Assembly (NCBI RefSeq): GCF_004342485.1
Contig: NZ_SMBU01000015.1
Location: forward strand, 1-64,000
Reading direction: 5' to 3'
Length of the DNA stretch: 64,000 bases
From: Roseateles saccharophilus
GTDB lineage: Bacteria > Pseudomonadota > Gammaproteobacteria > Burkholderiales > Burkholderiaceae_C
The notes below the pieces were generated by a model. That model ran no database searches, was not told the DNA's origin, and was given only the letters and a program-made list of their open reading frames with translations. Positions 10,019 to 19,125 of this stretch are shown piece after piece. Each line of letters starts with the position of its first letter. The stretch's first letter is position 1. The position numbers and the translations under genes were made by a program.

Positions 10019-10511
10019 GACCAGCCCGAGGCTGAGGGCCTGCTCGATCCGCGGATCGATGCCTTCCCCGTGCGACCCGCCCGCAAGCACACGACCCTCA
10101 TGATTCGCCGCCTGCGCTGCGTTGCCGCTCCCCGCTCGCCGCGGCGGCCCTGTCGTCCTGTGGATACATGGGCAGCATCGCCCTCGGCCACCTCGACAAC
10201 GAGCAGGGCGGGCGAGGGGCGCATCGGCCGGTCCGGCCGGCCGCGCTATGTGCAGGACGGTGGCCAGCTCTTGCTGGGCGACCTGCAGATCGGCACGCTG
10301 GAGCTGGCCGGCTTCCCGGCCGAATGCGCCGAACGCATGGCTAAGCCGCCGCCGAGCGATCGCCCGAACGATGGCTGGAGTTGTTCGCCGCAGCAGCGCC
10401 GGAACGGGCCATGTGCGGGCGATCCGCGCACGGGCAGACCGTCAATGTCAGACGCACGCCCACCGGCCATCAGGCGAACCGGCGCGATTCGTTACTTCGC
10501 GGCCTGCGGCA
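10019..10511. other. Gene-free stretch downstream of the liv operon
   Basis: About 490 bases with no frame I can support on either strand. A plus-strand frame reads CGYMGSIALG after an alanine-rich run near 10140 and could be a lipoprotein remnant, but it is not sustained. I see no RNA gene. No convincing intrinsic terminator with a T-tract follows livF. Confidence 0.4.
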
Positions 10512-11219
10512 TCAGACGCCCAGCAGCGCCGCCAGAGCAGGGTTGCCGGCCACCTCGTCGGCGCTGCCCTGCAGCATGACCTGGCCCTTCTGCAGCACGA
10601 TGGCCCGGTCGCTGCGGTTCAGCACCTGGCGGTAGTCGCGGTCGACGATCAGCGTCGCGATGCCGCTGGCCTTGATGTCGTCGATGACGCGCCAGATCTC
10701 GGCCACGATGAGGGGCGCCAGGCCCTCGGTGGCCTCGTCGAGGATGATGAGATCGGGGTGCGTCATCAGCGCCCGGCCTATGGACAGCATCTGCTGCTCG
10801 CCGCCGGAGAGCTGGCCGCCGAGATTCGTGAGCCTCTCGGCCAGGCGCGGGAAGGTCGCCAGCACCCGCTCGAAGGACCAGTCCTGCCGCCCGTCCCGGC
10901 CGCGCCGCGCCGCCATCACCAGGTTCTCGCGCACCGAGAGGTTGCCGAACACGCCGCGGCCCTCGGGCACATAGGCGACGCCCAGCCTGGCGACCTCGTG
11001 CGGCCGGGCCCGCGACATATTGCAGCCGTGCACCGAGATCTGGCCGCGCCGCTGGCCGACATGGCCGAGCAGCGTGCGGATCAGGGTGCTCTTGCCCATG
11101 CCGTTGCGCCCCATCAGGCCCACGGTCTCGCCCTTGCGGATGCTCAGGCCCACACCATGCAGCACATGGCTGCTGCCGTACCAGGCGTGGATGTCCCGCG
11201 CCTCGAGCAATGTCGACAT
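10512..11219 (-). CDS. livF: ABC transporter ATP-binding protein, LivF type
   Basis: 235 residues. Walker A GRNGMGKST at about 38-46, signature LSGGEQQM and Walker B LIILDEATEGLAP are all present. The EGRGVFGNLSVRENL block is typical of LivF subunits of branched-chain amino-acid type importers. Its start codon overlaps the livG stop by one base (TGATG). It is the last gene of the minus-strand box operon, so the importer probably brings in benzoate or a related aromatic acid rather than amino acids. One Walker-B-adjacent loop reads LIVDRDY where most relatives have VEQ or VDK. Confidence 0.92.
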   Translation of the reverse strand: MSTLLEARDIHAWYGSSHVLHGVGLSIRKGETVGLMGRNGMGKSTLIRTLLGHVGQRRGQISVHGCNMSRARPHEVARLGVAYVPEGRGVFGNLSVRENLVMAARRGRDGRQDWSFERVLATFPRLAERLTNLGGQLSGGEQQMLSIGRALMTHPDLIILDEATEGLAPLIVAEIWRVIDDIKASGIATLIVDRDYRQVLNRSDRAIVLQKGQVMLQGSADEVAGNPALAALLGV

Positions 11220-11977
11220 CAATGGCCTCCGAGGTAAGCGCTCTGCACGCCTGCGTTGCTGCGGATCTGCTCCGGCGAGCCGCTCGCGATGACGCTGCCG
11301 TTGACCATCACGGTGATGCGGTCCGCGACGCGGAACACCGCGTCCATGTCGTGCTCGACGAGCAGGATGGCGTGATCCGCCTTCAGGTCGCCCAGCAGCA
11401 CCAGCATGCGCTCCGTCTCCTCGGCGCCCATGCCCGCCAGCGGCTCGTCCAGCAGCAGCACCTTGGGGCGGGTGGCCAGGCACATCGCGATCTCGAGCTG
11501 GCGCTTCTGGCCGTGGCTCAGCAGGCCCGCCGGGCGATCCATGCGGTCGCCCAGGCCGGTGCGCTGCGCCACGCTGCGCGCCGCCTCCATCAGCGCGGGC
11601 TGCGCCTGCACCGGCTGCCACCAGCGCCACGGCCGCTGCGCCGCGGCCTGGGCGGACAGGCGGCAGTTCTCGATGACGCTGAACTCGCCGAAGACGGTGT
11701 TGCGCTGGTAGCTGCGGCCCAGCCCCGCACGGGCCCGCCGCGGCTGGGACCAGAGCGAGACATCCTGGCCCAGCAGCTCGACCCGCCCGCTGGACGGCGG
11801 GAACTGCCCCGACAGCAGATTGATCAGCGTGCTCTTGCCGGCGCCGTTGGTGCCGATGACCGCATGGACCTCGCCGCGGCGCAGTTCGAGGTCGACCGCG
11901 TTCACGGCCGTCAGGCCGCCCCATCGGCGCGTGAGTTGATGACCGCGCAGCAGAACCGTGTTCGCCAATGTGCTCAC
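11219..11977 (-). CDS. livG: ABC transporter ATP-binding protein, LivG type
   Basis: 252 residues. Walker A GTNGAGKST near 42-50, a GLGRSYQRNTVFGEFSVIEN block, a degenerate signature (LSHGQKRQLEI), Walker B VLLLDEPLAGMG and the switch region ILLVEHDMDAVF define the LivG subunit. It pairs with LivF as the nucleotide-binding heterodimer under LivH/LivM. Its start overlaps the end of livM by 4 bases and its stop overlaps livF, so the three genes are translationally coupled. The context in the benzoate operon suggests aromatic acid uptake. Confidence 0.93.
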   Translation of the reverse strand: MSTLANTVLLRGHQLTRRWGGLTAVNAVDLELRRGEVHAVIGTNGAGKSTLINLLSGQFPPSSGRVELLGQDVSLWSQPRRARAGLGRSYQRNTVFGEFSVIENCRLSAQAAAQRPWRWWQPVQAQPALMEAARSVAQRTGLGDRMDRPAGLLSHGQKRQLEIAMCLATRPKVLLLDEPLAGMGAEETERMLVLLGDLKADHAILLVEHDMDAVFRVADRITVMVNGSVIASGSPEQIRSNAGVQSAYLGGH

Positions 11978-12942
11978 GCGTTCTCCTGCAGGATGGCCGC
12001 CTTGCCGGCCAGACGCTCGCGCAGTTGCCCCGGCAGGCCGGCCAGGCCCTTGGGCAGCAGGGCCACGCTGAGGATGATGAACAGGCCCAGCCCCAGATGC
12101 CAGTGCCTGGCCAGGCTGCCGAAGACGGCCTCGCTGCGGAACAGCTCCTGCAGCAGCGTGAACGCGAAGGCCCCCATCACGGCGCCACGCAGATGGCCGA
12201 GGCCGCCAAGGATGATCATGATGAGCACCGCGCCGCTGAGGTGCCAGCTCAGCAGCTCCGGGTTGACGAAGCCGTCCTTGACGGCGAACAGGAAGCCGGC
12301 CCAGCCGGCAATGGCGCCCGACAGCGTGAAGGCCGCCAGCTTGTAGGGATAGGTCGAGAAGCCCGTGGCCCGCATGCGCGGCTCGTTGACCCGGATGCCG
12401 TCCAGCGCACGGCCGAACTGGCCACGCCGCATCACCGCCAGCAGCGCGAAGACCAGGGCCACGCTGGCCAGCGTCAGGCCGTAGATCGCCAGCGGCTTGT
12501 CGAGGTCAAGCCAGGCCCCGAGCGTCGGCTTGGCATACATGTAGATGCCGTCGGTGCCGCCGCCCAGCGGCGTGTCGTGCACGACGTAATAGGCCATCTG
12601 CGCGAACGCGAGCGTGACCATGATGAAGTAGACGCCCTGGGTGCGCAGGGACAGCGCGCCGACGACCAGCGCATAGAGCCCGGCCAGGCCGACGCTGAGC
12701 GGCAGCGCGAGCAGCAGGGAGGCCACCTCGGACTTGACCGCGGCATAGGCGCCGATGCCGAAGAAGGCCGCTTGGCCGAAGCACACCAGGCCGGTGCCGC
12801 CGACGATGAGCTCCAGGCTCAGCGCGAGCAGGGCGTAGATCAGGATCTTGTTGACCAGGTCGATGCCATAGGCACTGCCCAGCCAGGGCCAGGCCGCCAG
12901 CAGCAGGAAGGCGCCGAGCAGGACGGCAACGCGGGTTTTCAT
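11974..12942 (-). CDS. livM: ABC transporter permease, LivM type
   Basis: 322 residues with about eight to nine hydrophobic segments. The conserved LivM blocks ILIYALLALSLELIVGGTG, GQAAFFGIGAYAA and GAFAFTLLQELFR, and the EAA-like GINEP-type loop (DGIRVNEPRMRATGF), are seen. The start at 12942 (MKTRVAVLLGAFLLL) fits the family; the open frame extends further upstream but that part is the shadow of livH. It lies 71 bases from livH, the largest gap inside the transporter. Confidence 0.93.
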   Translation of the reverse strand: MKTRVAVLLGAFLLLAAWPWLGSAYGIDLVNKILIYALLALSLELIVGGTGLVCFGQAAFFGIGAYAAVKSEVASLLLALPLSVGLAGLYALVVGALSLRTQGVYFIMVTLAFAQMAYYVVHDTPLGGGTDGIYMYAKPTLGAWLDLDKPLAIYGLTLASVALVFALLAVMRRGQFGRALDGIRVNEPRMRATGFSTYPYKLAAFTLSGAIAGWAGFLFAVKDGFVNPELLSWHLSGAVLIMIILGGLGHLRGAVMGAFAFTLLQELFRSEAVFGSLARHWHLGLGLFIILSVALLPKGLAGLPGQLRERLAGKAAILQENA

Positions 12943-13013
12943 CGGCGCGCTTTCAGAGGGTGTGGGGTGTTTTGGCGAAGCCAGGCGGGCATGCAGGATT
13001 CCCTCACACCCTC

Positions 13014-13892
13014 TCAGGACTTGAACAGGCCCATCGGGCGCCACAGCAGGATGCCGGCCATCAGCACATAGACGAGCACGCCCGAGGCCTGCGGCAGCAG
13101 CACCTTGCCGAAGGTGTCGACGAAGCCGATCAGCAAGGCGGCCAGCAGCGCGCCGCGCACGGAGCCGATGCCGCCGATGACGACGACGACGAAGCAGATG
13201 ATCAGCACCGCGCTGCCCATGCCCGGGTAGACGCTGGACACCGGGGCCGCCACCATGCCTGCGAATGCGGCCAGCGCCACGCCGGCCGCGAACACGATGC
13301 GGAACAGCAGCTGGATGTCGATGCCCAGGCTCTGCACCATCTCGCGGTCGTGGCTGCCGGCGCGGATCATCATGCCCAGCCGGGTACGCGTGAACACCCA
13401 CCACATGCCGCCGGCGAGCAGCAGGCACACGCCGCTGACGAACAGCCGGTAGACCGGGTAGGTCATCAGTTCGCCCAGCGCGATGGAGCCCGACAGCAGC
13501 GGCGGCGGCGCGACGCTGTAGACGTCGTCGCCGACGATGATGCTGCGCAGCTCTTCGAAGACGAGGATGAGGCCGTAGGTCATCAGTACCTGCTGCAGGT
13601 GGTCGCGCTCGTAGAGGTAGCTGAAGAAGGCCCACTCCAGCACATAGCCCAGCACCGCCGACAGCAGCACACCCACCCCCAGCGTGCTGAAGAAGCCGCC
13701 GCCGAAGGTCGCGGCAACCGGCGCGGCAAGCGCATAGGCCATGTAGGCGCCGATCATGTAGAAGCTGCCGTGGGCCAGGTTGATGATGCCCATGATCCCG
13801 AAGATCAGGGTCAGCCCCGCGGCCACGAGGAAGAGCAGCAGGCCGTACTGCAGCGAGTTCAGGCACTGGATGAGGAAGGTCGCGAGGTCCAT
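13014..13892 (-). CDS. livH: ABC transporter permease, LivH type
   Basis: 292 residues with about eight hydrophobic segments. LivH hallmarks are the N-terminal QCLNSLQYGLLLFLVAAGLT, GIINLAHGSFYMIGAY and, near the end, VVVIGGIGSVRGALLAALL. It forms the membrane channel with LivM. It lies between the binding-protein gene (80 bases upstream) and livM in the minus-strand benzoate operon. Confidence 0.93.
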   Translation of the reverse strand: MDLATFLIQCLNSLQYGLLLFLVAAGLTLIFGIMGIINLAHGSFYMIGAYMAYALAAPVAATFGGGFFSTLGVGVLLSAVLGYVLEWAFFSYLYERDHLQQVLMTYGLILVFEELRSIIVGDDVYSVAPPPLLSGSIALGELMTYPVYRLFVSGVCLLLAGGMWWVFTRTRLGMMIRAGSHDREMVQSLGIDIQLLFRIVFAAGVALAAFAGMVAAPVSSVYPGMGSAVLIICFVVVVIGGIGSVRGALLAALLIGFVDTFGKVLLPQASGVLVYVLMAGILLWRPMGLFKS

Positions 13893-13972
13893 TGATCGGC
13901 CCTGTCGAGAGTGCGCTGCGCCGCGACGAACCGAGCGATGCGGTCCGTCGGCGGCGCCCCTGATGAACCTGT

Positions 13973-15124
13973 TTACATCCGGCAGCCGCGGGCGGGGTCG
14001 GCCAGGGCCTTGGCCGCCACGCTGACGAGCTTGTTCTCGTGGCCCGTCACCTGGCGCAGATAGATGTCCTGGACCGGGTTGTGCGCCCGGGACACCGTGA
14101 AGGCGCCGCGCGGGCTGTCGATCCTGGCTTTCTCGACGGCGGCCGCGAACTCGGCCTTCCTGCTCACGTCGCCCTTCACCGCGGCGAGGCCCACGCCCAG
14201 CATCTGCGCGGCGTCATAGCCCTGCACGGCGTAGACGTCGGGCTGCAGCTTGTAGGTCTTGGCATAGGCCAGGCGGAAGGCGTTGTCCTTAGGCGAGCCC
14301 AGCGAGTCGGCGTAGTGCAGCGTGGTCAGGATGCCTTCGGCATCGGCGCCCTGGGCCTCCAGCGTGCCGTCGGTGACGAAGCCGGCGGCGTACAGCGGGA
14401 TGGACTTCTTCAGGCCGGCCGCCGCGTAGTCCTTGACGAACTTGACCGCGCCCGCGCCGGCGAAGAAGGTGTAGACCGCGTCGGGCCTGGTGGCGGCGAT
14501 CTCGGTCAGCAGCGCCTGGAACTCGACGTTGGGGAAAGGCAGGGTCAGCTCCTTGACGACCTGGCCGCCGCCCTTCTCGAAGGACTCCTTGAAGCCCTTC
14601 ACCGACTCGTCGCCGGCCGCGTATTTCCAGGTGATGGTCACGACCTTCCTGTGGCCCTTCTTCGCGACGACATCGCCCATCGCATAGCCCGGCTGCCAGT
14701 TGCTGAAGCTGCTGCGGAAGATGTTGGGAGCGCACATCGGCCCGGTCACCGCGTCGGCGCCGGCATTGGGCACGATCAGCAGCGTGTTGCTCTCCTTCGC
14801 CGCCTTGGCCATGGCCATCGCGACGCCGCTGTGCACGGTGCCGACCAGCACGTCCACGTTGTCGCGCTTGATGAGCTTGTTGACGTTGTCGGTCGCCTTG
14901 GCGGGGTCCGACTCGTCGTCCACCTTCACATACTCGACCTCGCGGCCGCCCAGCTTGCCGCCCTGCTCCGCCACATGGAGCCTGAAGCCGTTCTCGATGG
15001 CCGCGCCCAGCTGGGCGTAGGTGCCGCTGGCGGGCAGCATCAGGCCCACCTTGAGCTTGCCTTGCGCCTGGACGCTCGTGGCGGCCAGCGTGGCGGCGAT
15101 CAGAAGGGATGCGCGTCGGATCAT
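13973..15124 (-). CDS. Periplasmic binding protein of a LivK-type aromatic-acid ABC importer
   Basis: 383 residues. A Sec signal peptide (MIRRASLLIAATLAATSVQA) is followed by a type I periplasmic binding fold beginning KLKVGLMLPASGTYAQLG. The start at 15124 has an AGGAGA site; the frame is open further upstream but without signal-peptide character. Members next to box and other aromatic genes are usually annotated as benzoate or aromatic-acid binding proteins, and that is the likely role here. It lies 19 bases after the alpha/beta hydrolase and 80 bases before livH. Confidence 0.9.
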   Translation of the reverse strand: MIRRASLLIAATLAATSVQAQGKLKVGLMLPASGTYAQLGAAIENGFRLHVAEQGGKLGGREVEYVKVDDESDPAKATDNVNKLIKRDNVDVLVGTVHSGVAMAMAKAAKESNTLLIVPNAGADAVTGPMCAPNIFRSSFSNWQPGYAMGDVVAKKGHRKVVTITWKYAAGDESVKGFKESFEKGGGQVVKELTLPFPNVEFQALLTEIAATRPDAVYTFFAGAGAVKFVKDYAAAGLKKSIPLYAAGFVTDGTLEAQGADAEGILTTLHYADSLGSPKDNAFRLAYAKTYKLQPDVYAVQGYDAAQMLGVGLAAVKGDVSRKAEFAAAVEKARIDSPRGAFTVSRAHNPVQDIYLRQVTGHENKLVSVAAKALADPARGCRM

Positions 15125-15143
15125 GCTTGTCTCCTGTGCCCTG

Positions 15144-15935
15144 TCAGGCAGGGTCGTGCTGGTGTTGTCGGTAGAACATGTCGCAGGCTTCCAGCAAAGC
15201 CTGGGGCTGATCCTTGTGGGGCGAATGGCGGCAATTCGCAAGTTCCAGCAGCCGGGTCCGCGGCAACTCGCGCGCGATGCCGCGGATCTGCTCCAGCGTG
15301 CCGTATTCGTCGTCCAGGCCTTGCACCGCGAGGACCGGGCAGGTGATGGCGCGGATGTCCTCGCGGATGTCCCAGGCGCGGAAGGCCGGGTCCAGCCAGA
15401 TGTCGTTCCAGCCCCAGAAGGCCGAATCGGGGTCGGCGTGATGGCGGGCCAGGCGCTCGCGCAGGTCGGTCCTCAGATAGGCCTCCCGCGCCGCCGCGAT
15501 CGACGTGACGGAGATGCCCTCGACGAGGATGTGCGGCGCAAGCACGATGACTCCGGCGCATTCGTGCCCCGCGGCGTGGAGCAGCGCGATCGAGCCGCCA
15601 TCGCTATGGCCGAACAGCCAGGGGCGCGCGATGCCCAAGGCCTTCAGCAGCGCCGGCAGCACCTCGTCGGCCTGCCTGTGCATGAAGTCGGGCAGCCAGC
15701 GCTCATGGCCGGGGCGCGGTGTGGAGCGGCCGTAGCCGGGGCGCGAATAGACCAGGCCCCGCACGCCCAAGCGCTCGCAGAGCTGGCGCGGGAAGTCCCT
15801 CCACATCGACACGGAGCCCAGCCCTTCGTGCAGGAACACCATCGTCGGGCCATCGACCGGCCCGCCGGCTATCCAGCTGTATTCGATGTCGACCTGACGG
15901 CCATCGAAGGGGATGGATACGAAGCCACTGCTCAT
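15144..15935 (-). CDS. Alpha/beta hydrolase in the box operon
   Basis: 263 residues. Nucleophile elbow GHSDGGS, acid in GLDDEYG and a late histidine in CRHSPHKD give a plausible Ser-Asp-His triad; an HEGLGSVSMW oxyanion-type loop lies near residue 36. Its start overlaps the benzoate-CoA ligase stop by 4 bases. Similar hydrolases occur in other box clusters, where a thioesterase or salvage role (release of CoA from stalled intermediates) has been proposed. The exact substrate is unknown. Confidence 0.88.
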   Translation of the reverse strand: MSSGFVSIPFDGRQVDIEYSWIAGGPVDGPTMVFLHEGLGSVSMWRDFPRQLCERLGVRGLVYSRPGYGRSTPRPGHERWLPDFMHRQADEVLPALLKALGIARPWLFGHSDGGSIALLHAAGHECAGVIVLAPHILVEGISVTSIAAAREAYLRTDLRERLARHHADPDSAFWGWNDIWLDPAFRAWDIREDIRAITCPVLAVQGLDDEYGTLEQIRGIARELPRTRLLELANCRHSPHKDQPQALLEACDMFYRQHQHDPA

Positions 15936-17536
15936 GCCACGCTCTCCGCCGCTTCGAGCTGGCGCAGGCGAAAGCGCTGGATCTTGCCCGTGGCCGTCTT
16001 GGGCAGTTCGTTGACGAAGACGATCTGGCGCGGGTATTTGTAGGCCGCGAGCCGGCCCTTCACGAAGGCCTTGAGCTCGTCCGCCGTGGCCTGGCCGGTG
16101 GGCGTCAGCACGACGAAGGCCTTGGTCTTGGTCAGCCCTTCGGCATCGGGCACGCCGATCACCGCGGCCTCCAGCACGGCCGGGTGCTGCACCAGCGTGG
16201 CCTCCACCTCGAAGGGGCTGACATAGATGCCGCTGACCTTCAGCATGTCGTCGCTGCGGCCGCTGTAGGTATAGGTGCCGTCGGCGTTGCGCACATATTT
16301 GTCGCCGCTCTTGGTCCAGCCGCCCTGGAAAGTCTCGCGGCTCTTCTCGCGGTTGCCCCAGTACATCAGCGCGCTGGAAGGCCCGCCGATGTAGAGGTCG
16401 CCGGGCTCGCCATCGGGGACCGCGCCGCCGTCGTCGCCACGCAGCTCGATGCGGTAGCCCGGCACGGGCCAGCCCGTCGTGCCATAGCGCACCGCGTCGG
16501 GCCGGTTGGACAGGAAGATGTGCAGCATCTCGGTGGAACCGATGCCGTCCACGATGGGCACCCCGAAATGGCGCTCGAAGCGTTCGCCGATCTCCGGCGG
16601 CAGCGCCTCGCCGGCGCTGGACACCAGCCGGATGGACGTGGCCTCACGCCCGGGCAGTGCGGGCGACGCGAGCATGCCGGCGAAGCCGGTCGGCGCGCCG
16701 AAGAACACGGTCGGCCGCAGGCCGCCCACGCCGCCGGTCAGGCGCTTGAAGGTGGCGTCCGGCGTCGGCCTTTCGGCCATCAGCACGGTGGTCGCGCCGA
16801 CGCTGAGCGGGAAGGTCAAGGCATTGCCGAGGCCATAGGCGAAGAACAGCTTGGCGGCCGAGAAGCAGACGTCGTCCTCGCGCAGCTTCAGGATCTGCTT
16901 GCCATAGAGCTCGGCGGTCCAGTAGGGGTTGCCGTGGGAGTGCACCGTGCCCTTGGGGCGGCCAGTCGAGCCCGACGAATAGAGCCAGAAGCCGGGGTCG
17001 TCGGCATGCGTGGCGGCGGCACGTGGCAGCGGAGGATGCCTGTCGACGAAGGCGGCGAAGTCCAGCTCGCCGAAGTCCAGCGGCGCGATGGGGCGGGACA
17101 CGATCACCTTCTCGACCTCGTGATCGCTCTTGACCAGCGCGGCCTTGAGCATCGGCAGCACGGCGCCCGACACCAGCACGACCTGGGCCCGCGAATGCTC
17201 CAGCATGTAGGCATAGTCGTCGGGCGACAGCAGCGTGTTGACCGCCACCGGCACCGCGCCCGCGAACATCGCGCCCAGGAAGGCGACGGGCCAGTCGTTG
17301 ATGTCCTGCATCAGCAACAGCACGCGCTCCTCGCGCTTGACGCCCAGCGCGCGCAGGCCCGCGGCACAGCGCCGCACGCTGTCGTCGAGCTGGGCATAGG
17401 TCAGCGTGCCGAGGTCGTCGACATAGGCCGCCTTGTCGGGGCGGCCGGCATTCTGGCTGAGCAGGTGGGCGGCCCAGTTGAAGACCTCGGGCAGTGCGGG
17501 AACGTCGGGCGGGCTGGCGATGGCGGTGGGGCTCAT
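15932..17536 (-). CDS. bclA: Benzoate-CoA ligase
   Basis: 534 residues. ANL-superfamily adenylating enzyme with the P-loop YSSGSTGRPKGTVH near 190, the YGTTGWPVPGYR block, the hinge YSGRSDDMLKVSG and the C-terminal catalytic lysine in KTATGKIQRF. Length and sequence fit benzoate-CoA ligases of the box pathway, which form benzoyl-CoA from benzoate, ATP and CoA in the cytoplasm. A good AGGAGA site precedes the start. It lies 31 bases downstream of boxD. Confidence 0.93.
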   Translation of the reverse strand: MSPTAIASPPDVPALPEVFNWAAHLLSQNAGRPDKAAYVDDLGTLTYAQLDDSVRRCAAGLRALGVKREERVLLLMQDINDWPVAFLGAMFAGAVPVAVNTLLSPDDYAYMLEHSRAQVVLVSGAVLPMLKAALVKSDHEVEKVIVSRPIAPLDFGELDFAAFVDRHPPLPRAAATHADDPGFWLYSSGSTGRPKGTVHSHGNPYWTAELYGKQILKLREDDVCFSAAKLFFAYGLGNALTFPLSVGATTVLMAERPTPDATFKRLTGGVGGLRPTVFFGAPTGFAGMLASPALPGREATSIRLVSSAGEALPPEIGERFERHFGVPIVDGIGSTEMLHIFLSNRPDAVRYGTTGWPVPGYRIELRGDDGGAVPDGEPGDLYIGGPSSALMYWGNREKSRETFQGGWTKSGDKYVRNADGTYTYSGRSDDMLKVSGIYVSPFEVEATLVQHPAVLEAAVIGVPDAEGLTKTKAFVVLTPTGQATADELKAFVKGRLAAYKYPRQIVFVNELPKTATGKIQRFRLRQLEAAESVA

Positions 17537-17567
17537 GAGCTTGTCTCCTGGAGGTTCGTTTTTCAGT

Positions 17568-19124
17568 TCAGAGCGCCGAGATCACCGCCGGCGCGCCCTG
17601 GACGGCCACCCTGCGGTGGTAGAAGTTCAGCGCCCGCAGCCCGCCGAGCTCCTCGCCGCCGCCCGCGCGGCCCGGGCCGCCATGCAGGGACTGCGGCATC
17701 ACATTGCCATGCCCCGTCTGGCTGGCGCCCGCCTCCGGGCTCACGACGTGGACACGGCCGTGGAAGGGCGCGAGTACCTTGGCCGTGCCGGCCAGCGCGC
17801 CGGCATCGTCGCCATAGAGGCTGACGACCAGCGAGCCGAGGCCGCGCTGCACCTGCCGGGCGGCCTGCGGCAGGTCGCGATAGGGCAGCAGCGTGGCGAC
17901 CGGCCCGAAGACCTCGGTGTCGTGCACGACGGCGCTGGCCTCGACGGCCGCGGCGCCGGGCAGCGCGAACAGCGTCGGGCCGACGCAGCAGGCGACGGCG
18001 GCATCGGCGTCGACCAGCGTCGGGCGGCGGCCGTCCAGCAGCATCTCGGCGCCCTGGGCCAGCCTGGCAATGCCTTCCTGCACGCTGTCGTACTGGGCGC
18101 GGCTCACCAGCGAGCCCATGCGCACGGCCTCGTTGCGCGGGTTGCCGACCGTCGTGCGCGCCAGGCGCGCCAGCAGGGCCTCGCTGACCGCAGGCAGCAG
18201 CGCTTCGGGCACGAAGGCGCGGCGGATGGCGGTGCACTTCTGGCCGGACTTCACCGTCATCTCGCGGCTGAGCTCCTTCACGAAGAGCTCGAAGGCTGCG
18301 GAGCCGGCGGCCTGGCCGGGCATCAGCAGGGCGCTGTTGATGCTGTCGGCCTCGATGTTGGCGCGCACGGACAGCCGGGTGATGGCGTCGTGGCGGCGCA
18401 GCGTCGCGGCCGTGTCGGCGGAGCCGGTGAAGCTCAGCACGTCGAAGGGCTGCAGCGCGTCCAGCAGGCCGGCCGAGCCGCCGCAGACCACGCTCAGCGC
18501 GCCTGCGGGCAGCACGCCGGCGTCGACAACGTCCTTGACCATGCGCTGGGTGAGCCAGGCAGTGGAGGTCGCCGGCTTGATGACGACGGGAACGCCCGAC
18601 AGCAGCGCGGGCGCCGCCTTCTCCCACAGGCCCCAGGCCGGGAAGTTGAACGCATTGATGAACAGCGCGAGGCCGGCCACGGGCGTCAACAGGTGCTGGC
18701 TCTGGAAGCTGCCGTCCTTGGCGAGGCTGAGCGCATCGCCGTCGCGGAGCACGTCGCCATCCGGCAGCTGGGCCGCCAGCTTGGCGTAGGTGGTCAGCGT
18801 GTAGATGGCGCCGTCGATGTCCACGGCCGAATCGTTCCTGACGGTGCCGCTGTTGGCCGTCGCGATCTCGTAGTAGGCGTCCCGGTTCTTCTGCAGCACC
18901 TGGACGACGGCGGCCAGCAGCTCGCCGCGCTGGCGGTAGCTCAGCCCCTTCAGCGCCGCGCCGCCGCGGCTGCGGGCGAACTCGAAGCCGCCGGGCAGAT
19001 CCAGGCCGCCGGCGTCGACGCGGACGAGCTCGGTGCCGATCACCGGGTCGAACAGCGCCGTGCCGGCGCCCTGGCCGGCGACCCAGCGCCCGCCGATGTA
19101 GTTGGAGAGGAGTTCGGTGGACAT
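17568..19124 (-). CDS. boxD: 3,4-dehydroadipyl-CoA semialdehyde dehydrogenase
   Basis: 518 residues, starting MSTELLSNYIGGRWVAG at 19124. Aldehyde-dehydrogenase fold with the cofactor block PAWGLWEKAAPALLSGVPVV, FTGSADTA and the catalytic cysteine in VKSGQKCTAIRR; a PaaN/PaaZ-like N-terminal domain architecture is seen. BoxD oxidises the C6 semialdehyde made by BoxC to 3,4-dehydroadipyl-CoA with NADP+. The gene starts one base after the DUF4863 stop. It is the second gene of the minus-strand box operon, whose promoter faces boxR. Confidence 0.93.
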   Translation of the reverse strand: MSTELLSNYIGGRWVAGQGAGTALFDPVIGTELVRVDAGGLDLPGGFEFARSRGGAALKGLSYRQRGELLAAVVQVLQKNRDAYYEIATANSGTVRNDSAVDIDGAIYTLTTYAKLAAQLPDGDVLRDGDALSLAKDGSFQSQHLLTPVAGLALFINAFNFPAWGLWEKAAPALLSGVPVVIKPATSTAWLTQRMVKDVVDAGVLPAGALSVVCGGSAGLLDALQPFDVLSFTGSADTAATLRRHDAITRLSVRANIEADSINSALLMPGQAAGSAAFELFVKELSREMTVKSGQKCTAIRRAFVPEALLPAVSEALLARLARTTVGNPRNEAVRMGSLVSRAQYDSVQEGIARLAQGAEMLLDGRRPTLVDADAAVACCVGPTLFALPGAAAVEASAVVHDTEVFGPVATLLPYRDLPQAARQVQRGLGSLVVSLYGDDAGALAGTAKVLAPFHGRVHVVSPEAGASQTGHGNVMPQSLHGGPGRAGGGEELGGLRALNFYHRRVAVQGAPAVISAL

Positions 19125-19125
19125 A

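Noticed and set aside
9740-10579. 279-residue plus-strand frame
   Set aside because: No ribosome binding site, no recognisable domain, and it overlaps the end of livF on the other strand; only short protein-like fragments are seen.
13973-15241. Longer start for the LivK-type binding protein (15241)
   Set aside because: The added N-terminal sequence lacks signal-peptide character, whereas 15124 has a good ribosome binding site and a typical signal peptide.
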